Shown here in pieces: positions 9,760 to 19,183 of a stretch of DNA of 28,461 nucleotides. The stretch is from contig BFEA01000267.1 in NCBI GenBank assembly GCA_003427395.1, forward strand, positions 760,643-789,103. The letters are read 5' to 3'. The translations under genes were made by a program, and so were the position numbers. Every line of letters begins with the position of its first letter. The stretch's first letter is position 1. This stretch comes from Chara braunii. Lineage: Eukaryota; Streptophyta; Charophyceae; Charales; Characeae. The notes under the pieces were generated by a model. That model saw only the letters and a program-made list of their open reading frames with translations, was not told the origin of the DNA and did no database searches.

Positions 9760-10071
9760 TGAATATCTGGACTCCCGCCCCACACCGCAGTATGAATATC
9801 GAAATCTCATTTTGCATAATTGACCGCTAGTGTCTGAGGGATCGTGAATTCCGGGAGTATTGAGAGCAGTGCAGGTGTGAGGAAACCCGGGAAGGGTCTA
9901 CCTACCGTTCGCTGAAGCCATGGGCTACGACGCCTGTCACTTCGCCACGCCCGCTTTCGAGGGCCTCAACGACCGGTAAGGGGGGGCCTGTTGCACTTCT
10001 TGACGCATCCCCTCGCGACCGCACAAGGGGCGTCAATGTTTAACAAGGGTGTCAGCGACCCAGGGCTAGGC

Positions 10072-10439
10072 CTGATTCACAATGTCCAACTAGGTTATCT
10101 GCGTCTCAAGGGAACGCTTGCTTCGCTGAACCCCACAAGAGTATCAGACAATCAATGTTTCGCTCCTTTCATAACATCCCGCCAAAGTGTCAGTAAGCCA
10201 TGGCAGCATCCGCTTCACATTAATTAGCCAATGTATCAGAAATTTAACCCAACATCCGTTTCACATTATTCAACCAAAGCATCATATAATTAATTCGATG
10301 CCCGTTTCACATTATACAACCAATGTATCAGAAAGTTAACTCGACACCCGTTTCACATTAATCAGCCAATGCATCTGATAGATAACTCGACGCCCGTTTC
10401 ACATTAATCAGCCAATATTTCAGTAAGCCATGACAGCGT
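10072..10439. repeat. 46-bp tandem repeat (satellite-like), about 8 copies
   Basis: Copies start at 10210, 10256, 10302, 10348 and 10394, exactly 46 bp apart, each beginning CCGTTTCACATTA (CCGCTTCACATTA in the first). The middle reads CAACCAATGTATCAGAAA-like. A diverged copy at 10164-10209 shares CAGTAAGCCATGGCAGCAT with the end of the last copy. Older copies can be traced at about 10118 and 10072. Divergence rises to the left, so the right side is younger or better homogenised. Confidence 0.9.
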
Positions 10440-11244
10440 CGGGGGTTTTGACCAATCACACACAATAAAGGGGGGTTTCAGCATTCGGCTATCGCAGTCA
10501 GAGCACGTTCGTTGGCCGCACAGATGGAAGGGAATTCTGAATTTTGGACTCAACCCTCCTTGCCTTCTTTTAGGGCGGTTTTTATTTTCAACTTGTCTCC
10601 TAGTAAAGGGTGATATCTCGAACCGTTCGTACGACCAGCAGCATTTAGCAAAACTCAAACCGCAAGGAACATGTGTGCTTACATTTTATTCGCTATCATA
10701 CAATGTAAATCTAGTAAACACAAATGCATGACTCTGACCAGCAGGGAGATCAAGTTTGTTCTCCCTGCCTCGCACATCTCTCAAAGAGCTTTAGAGAGAC
10801 ACCTCAATGTTGGTTAGAGGAAGAACGTTTAAATTAAAACTAAAAATTTGCTCTGTTGCACAAGTCTGTGATATGACTCGAGATCGCCTTCCCAATCTTT
10901 TCTGCAAGGCCCCGATTTCAGGGGGTGAGAACGAGATATCTTGTTATTCCCAACCAGTCCGCTCTTGTTAACTCTCTCGATACCATTTGTATTTACTCGC
11001 AACATTCGTTCTTAGCCCACAGTTCAGTGAGTACCCTCTCTCTCATTGCGTTCGGGGAGACGCTGACCAAATGAGCCCTTTAAGTGGGCCAAAAAACTCG
11101 GCGAGCCGGCCACCGGCTTCAGCGATCATGCACTAATGATCAATGTAAAATACCGTAAGAATTGTCAATTAACACTCTTAAAGCTTGTGAGGTCTGTCTG
11201 CGCTTTTGACCAGCACACTTGATGCTTGAATGTTGGTATACATA
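10440..11244. other. No recognisable gene
   Basis: No convincing frame. An 84-codon minus-strand frame at 10404-10658 overlaps the satellite and has no motif. Mixed-composition single-copy-looking sequence follows. Confidence 0.5.
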
Positions 11245-11631
11245 CTATACAATCCCTTGTGGTGAGACATACCTGTTCACATGGGAATCCCAAAATCAAA
11301 CGGTCCGATTTACCTTCCTCTCATGGGCCATCTTCAGCAGATCGGCAAAACACTTAGCGGTGAGCTGCCCCAACCTAGGCTCGAAGGCTAGTCACTGCTC
11401 AGGATGTAATCTTCGGCCACCGCAGACTATTCGCCCTTCAGCAAGTTTGAAGAACACACAGGGGTTTGTTGCGACTGTGTGCCTGACACATGATACACGC
11501 GTGCAGCCTTTAGCACGCTTTCCTCTCGGCCTATCAATCGCCCCCAGAGCGTCCTTACCTCTGTGGATCAGGGCTGCACGTGCTCGCACGGGAAATTGGG
11601 TGTGCTGAATGACCCGCTTTTTCTCTAAGAA
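11245..11631 (-). pseudogene. Small decayed minus-strand coding relic
   Basis: One minus-strand frame is protein-like from 11631 to a TAG at 11245-11247 and is interrupted only by two in-frame TGA codons (11392-11394 and 11296-11298). It reads HTVATNPCVFFKLAEGR, then LGQLTAKCFADLLKMAHER, then FWDSHVNRYVSPQG. Composition is consistent across both stops, which suggests a former gene hit by transitions and not a chance frame. I do not recognise the family. The plus-strand frame over the same bases (11219-11608) is taken as its shadow. Confidence 0.35.
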
Positions 11632-12431
11632 TTATGATGCTTTCTCCTTTGAGACACAGATACAGGCAGCCGTTACTCATACAGATTTCTAAACCTTCAT
11701 GTTCCCTGAGCGACGCCATGTCCCCACCGCTGATCGGAGACCATCCTACTGTTCACTTCCCAAGAGGTATACTCAGACTCTGCCCAAGTCGCTCGTCGCT
11801 CGACACATCAGGCTCTCAAGGACCAACCGTTCCCCGAAGAGCACGTTTTGAGAGATCATGAGGGCAGGCTGAGCACGCCTCCCCCTTCGCCTACTTCCAA
11901 TCTGTCCCCTCTCCTTATCCAGCCGAACCAGTTGTCGCGTACACCTAGTACACGCCTCTCGACCTCGCTAGCTTACTACTTCTCCCTCTCTCCGCAGGCC
12001 AGTCGGATGGGTCTGGGCTGCGCACGCCTGGCTCGCCGAATCTCCATGCGCACTTCCCTGCGAATCCATCTGTCTTAGTCGAACTGGGCACGACGTACAT
12101 TAGGCACGCGTTCCTGTAGACAGCCCCAAAGAAAAATTCCCCCCCCTGTTTCATCGGCCTGGACTATATCCCGTAGGTAATCTAGGCCTTGCTCTCCCGG
12201 ACTCACTCTTAAGCCCGTAGGTCGCAGCCTCAGACCAGGAGAGGCCTGATCGCTGTGCCTCTCATCAATGGGTACTAAGGGCTCTGTGAATACTGCGTAA
12301 GGCCCCTTCTTCCAATTTCCTTTGTCCGAAGGTTGTACCAGGCCTCGCACAGTCGGGGTCAGTCAGCACGGCTACCGCAAAACGAGCCTACCATCCCTCC
12401 CCCACATACCAAGGGTGGTACAGGCTGTCGA
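11632..12431. other. Repeat-like region sharing sequence with 0.98 kb
   Basis: No gene is recognised. Positions 11873-11909 match the reverse complement of 977-1013 (34 of 37), so this region carries another, inverted copy of that dispersed repeat. It lies downstream of the minus-strand pol in that element's sense, where a 3' LTR would be expected. No TG...CA boundaries could be fixed. Confidence 0.4.
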
Positions 12432-12495
12432 GTCATAAAGACAAAAGCACTATACACAATTTTGTCATAAAGACAAAAGCACTATACGCAATTTC
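12432..12495. repeat. 32-bp tandem duplication
   Basis: GTCATAAAGACAAAAGCACT starts at 12432 and again at 12464; the two 32-bp units are almost identical (TATACACAATTTT versus TATACGCAATTTC). Confidence 0.9.
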
Positions 12496-12599
12496 AATCG
12501 TCGTTAATTTCATAATCTGGGATTTGTCCCCACTACGACAGACTTGAACTATCAGGATAAAGATGCTGCACCAGATAGAATCGCAGCGGTCCCAAGCGG

Positions 12600-13100
12600 C
12601 GAAACGCCATGTCAAGTACCAGACCTAAAGTGAATACTTCCAGAGGCACCAGTCGATACCAATATTGCCCCAGTAACCTTAGTTGTTCTGAACCAATGTC
12701 GTGCCATCGTGAGTCACCAGCACCGAGCCAGGGATCCTGCCATCACCGTACCAGCATCCCAGGCTGTCGTCGAGTCAAATCATATCAAGGCAAACCCATA
12801 CCAGGCCCGATACCGAACCAAAATATTAGCACCAGTCTGTTATGAGTCTCATCAGTACCGGACCAGGGATCGTATCAGGGCCAAGATCGTCGAACCTGAA
12901 GTTATGCCAGCCTTGCGTCACCATGTCAGCGCCATACCCGAAATAATCATTTGGAGCTGCTGTAACTCGTACCGTACCAATGCAGAACCATCACCGAACC
13001 TAAATTCTGTCTTGAACTGCCACAATGTACCTGGTCCATGTCGAATCCTGTACAATGCCACAATGTCGGACCCGACTCTCAAAACACTCGACTGCGGCAA
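12600..13100. repeat. Cryptically repetitive ACCAG/GTACC-rich sequence
   Basis: Motifs such as CACCGTACCAGC, CAGTACCGGACCAGGGATC and CCATACCAGGCCCGATACC recur irregularly. In the reverse complement this resembles the GGTAC/ACTGG style of 240-720. The open frames at 12609-13191 reflect this composition and are not taken as genes. Confidence 0.4.
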
Positions 13101-13199
13101 ACTCAGTAATCAGATAAATGGGGTAAGTCATGCAACCGATCTCAATCATTGGGGAATAGAGAGAATCGTTAGGATTAGAATAAATATATAATCTGGGGC

Positions 13200-13620
13200 A
13201 AAAATCCATTGCGAATAATCCAAATAAAATTTATTCAAAATTTTAACAATCCTTGGTTTTCGTTACTTTTATCATTTTTAATTGTTTTGCCCCCTTTTCT
13301 TAATTCCATTATCGAAAATAATAAAAACAAAAGTAGTTCCATTCAAAAGGAATTCCGATGGATTTCAATAAAATAATAAAAATTTCGTTGTTTCTTTTTC
13401 TTTCATCGTCTCCGATTCTTCCTTCATTTTTAATCCTATCACCGGAAATAACAAATAATGAGGGTGATTCCGTTAAAATTATATACCAAGAAAATTTAAT
13501 AAAATAAAGAATATCCCGTTTTTCACTTCTTTTTTTTATTTATAATTCTTTTTTCCATTTTTAATTTCAATATTACAATTAATAAAATTTGAGGCTTCAT
13601 TCCCACACCAAATGTACAAT
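13200..13620. repeat. AT-rich, degenerate tandem repeat
   Basis: Composition drops to strongly AT-rich. Two or three loosely similar units of about 126-133 bp can be seen, anchored by TTATCGAAAATAA near 13310, CACCGGAAATAAC near 13440 and ATTACAATTAATAAAA near 13570, each followed by an AATAAAAT stretch. Similarity is weak and copy boundaries are uncertain. Confidence 0.4.
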
Positions 13621-13972
13621 GTGAAAGGACTGTGCCAATGCCTTCTCTCATATTACCGTCCCGCGGCTAGCCGTTTCGGAAATAGCTTTGGAGCGGTGGA
13701 AACATGATATTCAACGTCAGCGCGATAAAAGAAGTAGCCCTCTCGCCAATTTCGAGGGTCAGTCTCAACGGTCAGCACATCCAATATTAGGGGTGCTCTG
13801 GGTACCCCTAATTTTTTTCGATAGTTCGAACGAGAGTCCCAGTCAATCCTCTTTTAGACAATTAATCTAAGGGCCAATCTGCTGAAATTAGGGTGACCGA
13901 CTTAGCTTCGGTCGCCCGACAAACAAGCTCGGACCTCCTCTCGACGCCCCCGTCTTGCCCGCACTGCCATAA
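13621..13972. other. Downstream flank of the minus-strand pol
   Basis: This is where the polypurine tract and the start of a 3' LTR would sit for the minus-strand element. On the minus strand GAGAGGAGGTCCGAGCT (about 13928-13944) is purine-rich and is followed by TGTTTGTCGGG, a possible LTR start. No matching 5' LTR was found, so this stays a guess. Confidence 0.25.
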
Positions 13973-14470
13973 TCAGAAGAATCGTATGAGATTTAGACTA
14001 ACCACACGCGCGCGGCCCTTAGATCTGCGCTTATCTATCTGGCGCTTGGATTTTTCTGGGACTCTAGGACTGAGAGGGTGTTTCTTCTCTCTCTTTCGTC
14101 GCAGTCGCTCAGGTCTCGTTTTAGAGACGCTTCTCGGCTTCTTCCTTCGTTGGAGTGGCAGTGCAACAAACACTCCCCCCCGTCTAAAGCGGACTCTGCG
14201 CTTGGGTCTCCGCAACACTAAGAGCCATTTCCTTTTCTTACCTAGCCTTAAGCCCTTCACTTTCGTGGCTTCCACTCTCTTCCTCTTTTTCGAGCTCTCA
14301 CCTATCTCGAATCGTCTCGATGGTCCCTCATCTGACACCTTGGCTTTCCCTTTCCCTCTAAGATCTGATAATGTCGGCGCATGAGTAGGAGCCTCCCTTG
14401 GCCTAAACAGTTTCAATCTAGCTCCTGCCACGGAATCCTTCCATTTTGACCCATCTAACTCCGCAATCAT
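13973..14470 (-). pseudogene. Basic C-terminal tail of integrase
   Basis: This 165-codon frame follows the GPY/F segment in the same frame, separated only by a TAA. Its start (ELDGSKWKDSVAGARLKLFR) resembles the end of a Ty3/gypsy integrase. After a Pro/Ser linker it becomes extremely basic: SSKKRKRVEATK, LGKKRKW, RRPKRRVRFRRG, RRKREKK. Such clusters resemble nuclear localisation or nucleic-acid-binding sequence. No chromodomain is visible, although chromoviral integrases carry one in this position. Basic residues persist over about 110 codons, which argues against a random frame. Confidence 0.55.
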
Positions 14471-15124
14471 TTAGGCCCCCCATGTTAACGCGCCGACTAC
14501 ACGATAGGGCCCCATCCATCTGTTAGCCAATTTCCATGACCATGTTCTCTCCAATGCAGCGTCGTAGAGTGATACCATGTCGCCGACTCTAATCTTCTCC
14601 CTTCTGGTTTTGACATCTTTATCCCATCTCACCTTGCCTTTCTCTCTTTCCACCACCAGTCAATTGGTTGCGGTCATGAGGTTATCCTCTAGTCCGTAGG
14701 CTATGTGTCTAGTTCTGACTGCCAGAAGCTCCTCTCGTGACATACTATCCGCCCAGTCAACTAGCATCCAACCATCAACATGAAACTCTATGGGCAAAGA
14801 GCAGTGCCTTCCAGACCATAGAGTGTAAGGCGGGCATCTCGTGCTAGCTCGGACTGTAACATTATCTTTCCATATCGCATATCGGAAATATTCCGGTTTG
14901 TCACTATCCTTACCTCTACACCACTTGGACAATGAAGCTATCAATGACTGGTGGCCTCACTCTACAGACGCGTTGGACTGGGGGTGATAGGCAGTAGCTA
15001 TCGATACTCTAGCTCCTGCTTTTTTGAACACATTCTGAACCTCATCCGCTAGAAACTCTGCTCCTCTATCCATCACAATTTTACTGACATGCCCGTATCT
15101 AAACAGATTTTTCAGAACAAAGTT
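14471..15124 (-). pseudogene. Integrase core (second half) and GPY/F module
   Basis: The frame shows the second catalytic Asp in KIVMDRGAEFLADEV and the third acidic residue in YHPQSNASVE. Both belong to the D,D(35)E site that joins element DNA to the host genome. A TGA (14957-14959) directly follows the Glu, where related integrases have Arg, so a CGA to TGA change is likely. An earlier TAG is at 15125-15127. The C-terminal domain continues (PPYTLWSGRHCSLPIEF), passes another TGA, and ends with KLANRWMGPYRVV, the GPY/F module. TAA follows. One frame is kept throughout and only nonsense changes interrupt it. Confidence 0.9.
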
Positions 15125-15160
15125 CTAAACCTTTTTGACCGCTTTTGTTCTGATGAGCTT

Positions 15161-15676
15161 TCAATCGATGAATCCAGTAAAGTCATCCCTGATGTTCATT
15201 ACATAATTCATATTCCTTACACCCTTCGGCATCTTCACCAGATCAATATGTACTTTTTCACCTGGTCTAGTAGGATAAGAAGGATGAAGCGAATCCTTGT
15301 ATCTGACAAGGGATCTCTTCTGACACTCCTCACACGTGACACAGTACTTCTCGACGCCTTTATACTGTCCTTCCCACCAGTATAATCGGCGGACCTTCTC
15401 ATATGTCCCTTTAACTCCTCTATGTCCGCCAACCACACCATGATGTAGCTCTGCTACTATGGAATGCTTCTCCTCCGGATCACAGATCACTCGCAGAGAC
15501 ATTCCTGATCTTGTGGGTCTGCCGAACAAATGGTCAGATCTAAGGCAATACTGTTCCGCCTGTCTCCTAACCTCCGGATCAGAACTCTCGTCTCCCGACA
15601 GATGCAGCCCTATAGTCCCGTACTTTCCTTCATAAAGGTTAACTAAGAAGCGATCAGCCCGTCTAGGCTCAGTCAT
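15161..15676 (-). pseudogene. Integrase zinc-binding domain and start of core
   Basis: The HHCC zinc-binding domain is intact in sequence: LHHGVVGGHRG supplies the histidines and CVTCEECQ the cysteines, with YWWEGQ between, as in Ty3/gypsy integrases. The core domain begins with VHIDLVKMPKG, carrying the first catalytic Asp, and YVMNIRDDFTGFID. The frame then ends at TGA (15161-15163), and the next 35 bases link to the following segment only through frame changes. The leading part (RADRFLVNLYEGKYG) is the usual spacer between RNase H and integrase. Confidence 0.9.
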
Positions 15677-15693
15677 AGTCAGGGCAGTTGCCG

Positions 15694-16194
15694 CTATGGG
15701 ACGCTCCGCCTAATCAGAATTCGCGAGAGTCCATCAGCGACCGCATTCTTCGTTACCGAGATTCTTTCTACAGTATAATCGTAGAGTCGGATCCTGATCA
15801 GCCATCGCGCAATCGTAGGATCCGTCACACTGAAGTCCTTCTGTAAAACTGACGCTACAGCCGCAGGGTCTACCCGAAGAACGAATCGTCTCCCGTATAT
15901 GTAATGCCTAAAGGCGTCTAAACATCGCAGAACAACTAACACCTTCTTCTTAAAATGACTATAGTTGCGTTCAACGGTGTTGAGCGTACGACTCTCGAAT
16001 CTCAACGGCCTCTCCTTACCGTCGATGTCCTTTTGAGAAAGCAGCCCTTTAACCAAACAATGCCCAACATCCGTAGACACTATGAATGACCTGTTAGTCT
16101 CATCCTCGAAAAATGGTACGCGTAGGATTCGTCCCCCTTTTTTGAACTCTTCCTTGAGGGTTTGTACTGCAAGCTCCTGAGGAAAATCCCAGTA
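15694..16194 (-). pseudogene. RNase H domain
   Basis: RNase H removes the RNA strand after reverse transcription. The frame opens with the connection segment (FPQELAVQTLKEEFKKGG) and then shows VSTDVGHC with the first catalytic Asp. NYSHFKKKVLVVL occupies the catalytic Glu position, but Lys is read there; a GAG to AAG transition would explain this. FVLRVDPAAV and VADGLSRI supply the later Asp positions. It ends at a TAG (15694-15696), and the spacer to integrase continues in another frame. The Lys substitution alone predicts an inactive nuclease. Confidence 0.88.
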
Positions 16195-16968
16195 AAACCG
16201 CTCCGTTTCCTAAGAAGAGTTTGCAAAGGTTCTGCCTTCTCCTCGTATTCACGTATGAAAATCCTCCAGTAGCCTACAACTCCTAAGAATTGGCGGACTC
16301 CATTAGCGCTATGCAATGGAGTCGGCCAGTTCAGGAGTTTCTTTAAATTTCCCGGGTCCGTTCGGCGACCTCTTGAATCGCATATAAACCCTAGAATCTT
16401 AATTGTCGATACAGCCCACCGGCTGTTCATCCCACTAACCGTCAGGTTTGCTTCATCTAGTTGTTCCATGACCTCGTAGATGTCCGTTAGGTGCTGCTCT
16501 ACAAATCTCCTGACACCGGGAACAACTTCTGTCTCGTTTCCCAATACAGACCCTTTTATCGGAAAGTCGTCCAAAAAAATTTAAACTTTGTCGGTATGAA
16601 GTCTTTAAGAACAACTACCATAGCCCTTTGGAAGACCGCAACCCCATTGGTCCACCCCATGGGCACAACCATCATCTGCACTAATCCGAGTGGCATGTGC
16701 ATGACAGTGAGGTGCCTATCCTAGGATCTAGGGGTATCTTATCATAGCCTGAAATTAGATCGCAAACAGAGTAAATAGATTTGCGTGCCGCTCCTTCTGC
16801 TAATAGATCATCGTGTGGTATGGAGCCCACGTCTCGAATCGTAACTGCATTAACCTTCTAAAGGTCCTGAATCCATCAGATCTTCCCATAAGGCTTCCTT
16901 AAAAAGAACCACTTATTCGCGTACGCGCTATCAAATGGTTCCGCCACGTGTGCCTCCATCTTCTTCTT
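16195..16968 (-). pseudogene. Reverse transcriptase domain
   Basis: In order the frames show NKWFFLRKPYGKI, a TGA, WIQDL, a TAG, KVNAVTIRD (16858-16878 for the two stops), then SVCDLISGYDKIPLDPR, RHLTVMHMPLGLVQ, VPMGWTNGVAVFQRAM and the FLDD catalytic box (DD at 16566-16571). IKILGFICDSRGRRTDP and GVRQFLGVVGYWRIFI follow. Frame changes occur near 16695, at a run of seven T just before FLDD, and near 16192. The motif set differs from the plus-strand element at 4-5.5 kb. Both stops fit CGA to TGA and CAG to TAG changes. Confidence 0.9.
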
Positions 16969-17349
16969 TAGAATTCTTCCTTCTCTTTCTGCGCAAACTT
17001 CCAACCTGCATCATTCCATGGAGTATGCGGAATCGTAAAGATCCTGACAGGCTTGGCATACCTAGGATCAATTCTCCCTATTTTCGCGTTACTAAAGGCT
17101 GTGGCATTATCGCAAGTCTTAAGAACTTCTAGTATGCGCTCCTTCTCTTGTTCTGTCAAATTCCCATCTCCTATATCCATCTCCGCTATCCTTTCTTCTG
17201 TTAACCATTGCAGCTCCTTCTCCTTCCTCTCTTTAATCTTCCTTGCGATCTCCTCTTCAGATACCCCATCTAGTGCGGATCGCTCTCGAGCCACCGTCGC
17301 CGGTTTAACTTTCTGAGCTACTGTCTTGTGCTTCTTTGGTCGCCCCCCG
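16968..17349 (-). pseudogene. Charged linker between protease and RT
   Basis: A highly charged segment (EEEIARKIKERKEKELQWL, NLTEQEKERILEVLK) probably forms helices or a short coiled coil. It ends with RIFTIPHTPWNDAGW and KFAQKEKEEF, the lead into the RT fingers. It has no ATG: the first usable Val/Met position is at 17294 and the frame is open back past the frameshift signal to about 17366. Translation would therefore depend on shifting from the protease frame. It stops at TAA (16968-16970), where RT continues in another frame. Confidence 0.7.
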
Positions 17350-17372
17350 TAGGGGGCTACGCCCTTAAAAAA
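17342..17372 (-). promoter_or_regulatory. Candidate -1 ribosomal frameshift signal
   Basis: On the minus strand the heptamer T TTT TTA (17372-17366) is in the correct phase with the protease frame (ATG TTT TTT TTA). Eight bases later begins a 6-bp stem, GCCCCC (17357-17352) with GGGGGC (17347-17342), closed by the tetraloop TACG. A -1 shift moves into the frame of the charged linker and RT. The protease frame otherwise ends at TAG three codons after the heptamer. Slippery site, spacer and stem fit the classic architecture. The alternative is a one-base loss in the T8 run of an already decaying element. Confidence 0.45.
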
Positions 17373-18259
17373 AACATAGAGATCGTACCACTGAATTCCT
17401 CATCTTCAGCCTTATGATAGGAGTTGCCTCCCACAATGACTCGATTGCCTAAGTCATCAACCTCTACTATGCGTCCCTCTTCTTCTGTGAGCAGAGGCCC
17501 ATACTTCTTCTCGCTGTTCTCGCTAAAGCGCAACGAGCGACTTCCGAGCGTGACTGGCTTGCGGCCACTAACTGCTAGGGCCGCTCTGTTCCTCGGTTCT
17601 CGAGGCTCGACTGTCTCTATCATGATCCGCCCACCATCTAGACGCCTTAAAGAAAACATCTGGCTTTCGTCCGGTTGCTCTAAAGTGACTACATGAACAT
17701 GGCTTAACCATGTTCGCCCTAGTAGTAACTCTGAACTGCAGTCCCTGACTCCGAAAATGGGCATCAACACACGCAATCCTTCGACCCCGATGACTGCCTT
17801 GTGACATACCCCGGAGATCTTCTGCTTTCTTCCATCGGTTGTCTCTATCTCGAACAGGTAGGACCTGTCAAGGTCCAACCATAATCGCACAACAAGCTCC
17901 TCATCTATGATGACAACTTCGCTGCCATTATTAATCACCGCATGAAGGACTACCTCATCATTGAGAATTGTCTCTATTGTCTCACTCCCTAGAATGTAAA
18001 ACTTGTCAGGGGGCACACCTTCCATTCCATCCAAATACACTGTTGTTGCTCGCTCTGCCTTCGCGCTGTCGGGCGCATCGGTCCGGCACCGCACGGGGGC
18101 AGCGCGGGACCCTCTCGGCCGCGTCACGCAGGAGTCGGTCTTTAAAACCCCTCGTCGCAATATACATGGAGCTTCCACCTGCCGCTCTGGCCGGGTGCGC
18201 CAGCCATACCTATCGCGAGCCCCTACGACAGGATAAGGCCTACGCGAGGCACGACTTAC
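17357..18259 (-). pseudogene. Retropepsin-like protease domain
   Basis: The frame is open from 18259 to TAG at 17357. The leading part is basic and Pro/Arg-rich (VTRPRGSRAAPVRCR). The protease core starts near SETIETILNDEV and reads VINNGSEVVIIDEEL at the active site, where aspartic proteases of this type need D-[ST/N]-G. The catalytic Asp appears as Asn, a GAT to AAT change. The second conserved motif is LLLGRTWL near the end of the core. The C-terminal part (KPVTLGSRSLRF) leads to the frameshift region. In active elements this enzyme cuts the polyprotein; this copy should be inactive. Confidence 0.8.
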
Positions 18260-18925
18260 CTACACCTTACGGAAGCTGTCACCTCCCTTCGGTGGGCGTA
18301 TCCCCGCCGAGCTACCAGTCCACAGTACGAAAGCTAATCAGTTGCAATCGCAGAGGTGGACCAGCCGAGGGCGTTTCTCGTTCGCTGTAGCATAGGGGGT
18401 ACGCGCGGTAATACGCCTCTATTGGCCCCGCACGCGAACCGACATCTTGGGGGGGCTGAGGTCCCAAGCGCGACTCATCGTCGGTCGACTAGGACGCATC
18501 CCACACACCACGCGCAATCCACTTTACGAACACACATACACACAAAACAACATATATACGAAACGACACAATATCAACGACGCGACAACGCTCCTAGCCC
18601 CTCGGTAGCCAACCCATAACTTTCCAGTACGGAACTCGGATAGGCGTCGCGTGCTGAACTTAGTATAAAACCGCGCGGACGCAAGACATACTTATATCGA
18701 TTTGCAATGCAGGCGTACACAAGCAGACGCAACGATGACGTACTATGTAGTGCCTATAATCAAGCGGTCCCTCGTGAATCCGAGTACTGCTTATGACACT
18801 CAAGTGTCAGACCTGAAGTGTTGTGAGGGCCTAACCCTTCACGACATTGCACGGCTGAAGGAACATTCGTGCAGCCGCCGCTGCACCTTAGGCTCTCGAC
18901 CTGAGTGTCTCGGTAGGCAAATCAA
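18260..18925. other. Upstream flank of minus-strand pol, no gene recognised
   Basis: Gag would be expected here in the element's sense, but no zinc knuckle is found. The region is GC-rich to about 18500, then CA-rich (ACACACATACACACAAAAC), then mixed. Open frames lack motifs. Confidence 0.45.
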
Positions 18926-18928
18926 ATA

Positions 18929-19008
18929 GGCTCTTCGCGAGGGAAAACCCCTCCCCTGCAGAGCCTAGGGCTTGGGATGTCCTGGACAAGGACCTCGAAT
19001 CCCGGCTC
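18929..19008. other. Nested inverted repeats with alternative pairing
   Basis: Positions 18961-19008 contain three nested 5-bp stems: GAGCC/GGCTC, GGGAT/ATCCC and GTCCT/AGGAC around loop GGACA. GAGCC (18961-18965) can instead pair with GGCTC at 18929-18933, enclosing GAGGG/CCCTC. The two folds exclude each other. The CTCGAATCCC part resembles a tRNA B-box, but no tRNA cloverleaf can be drawn. Confidence 0.5.
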
Positions 19009-19183
19009 AGGACCAAACGTCCGACTAAGAAAATCATAAAAAAGCAAGAGACAAGAATAAAAGGAGAGACCTCCCCTAAGCCCCTCAGTCTCAGCTTTTG
19101 AGTGGGGCTTTAATGTTAAGGGCTCTTCAACCCATACAAACATTCATCCCAAGTATACCCATGTATACATATATAAGGGTTTA

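Larger units (their letters stand above)
13973..18259 (-). mobile_element. Inactivated Ty3/gypsy retrotransposon pol, minus strand
   Basis: Read on the minus strand, the order is protease, linker, reverse transcriptase, RNase H, integrase zinc-binding domain, integrase core, GPY/F module, basic tail. This order (RT before IN) defines Ty3/gypsy. The element is broken by frameshifts near 17366, 16969, 16695, 16572, 16192, 15680 and 15160, and by at least six nonsense codons. Several catalytic residues are altered by G:C to A:T changes. LTRs and a primer-binding site were not identified. The open gag at 27.2-28.5 kb lies in the same orientation and could be from the same family. Confidence 0.93.

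Noticed and set aside
13900-13945. Polypurine tract and 3' LTR start of the minus-strand element
   Set aside because: The purine run is short and no matching LTR sequence was found upstream of pol, so no LTR is annotated.
18961-19008. tRNA gene (B-box-like CTCGAATCCC)
   Set aside because: Only 48 bases between the outer arms and no anticodon or D arm can be drawn; it folds as one nested hairpin.
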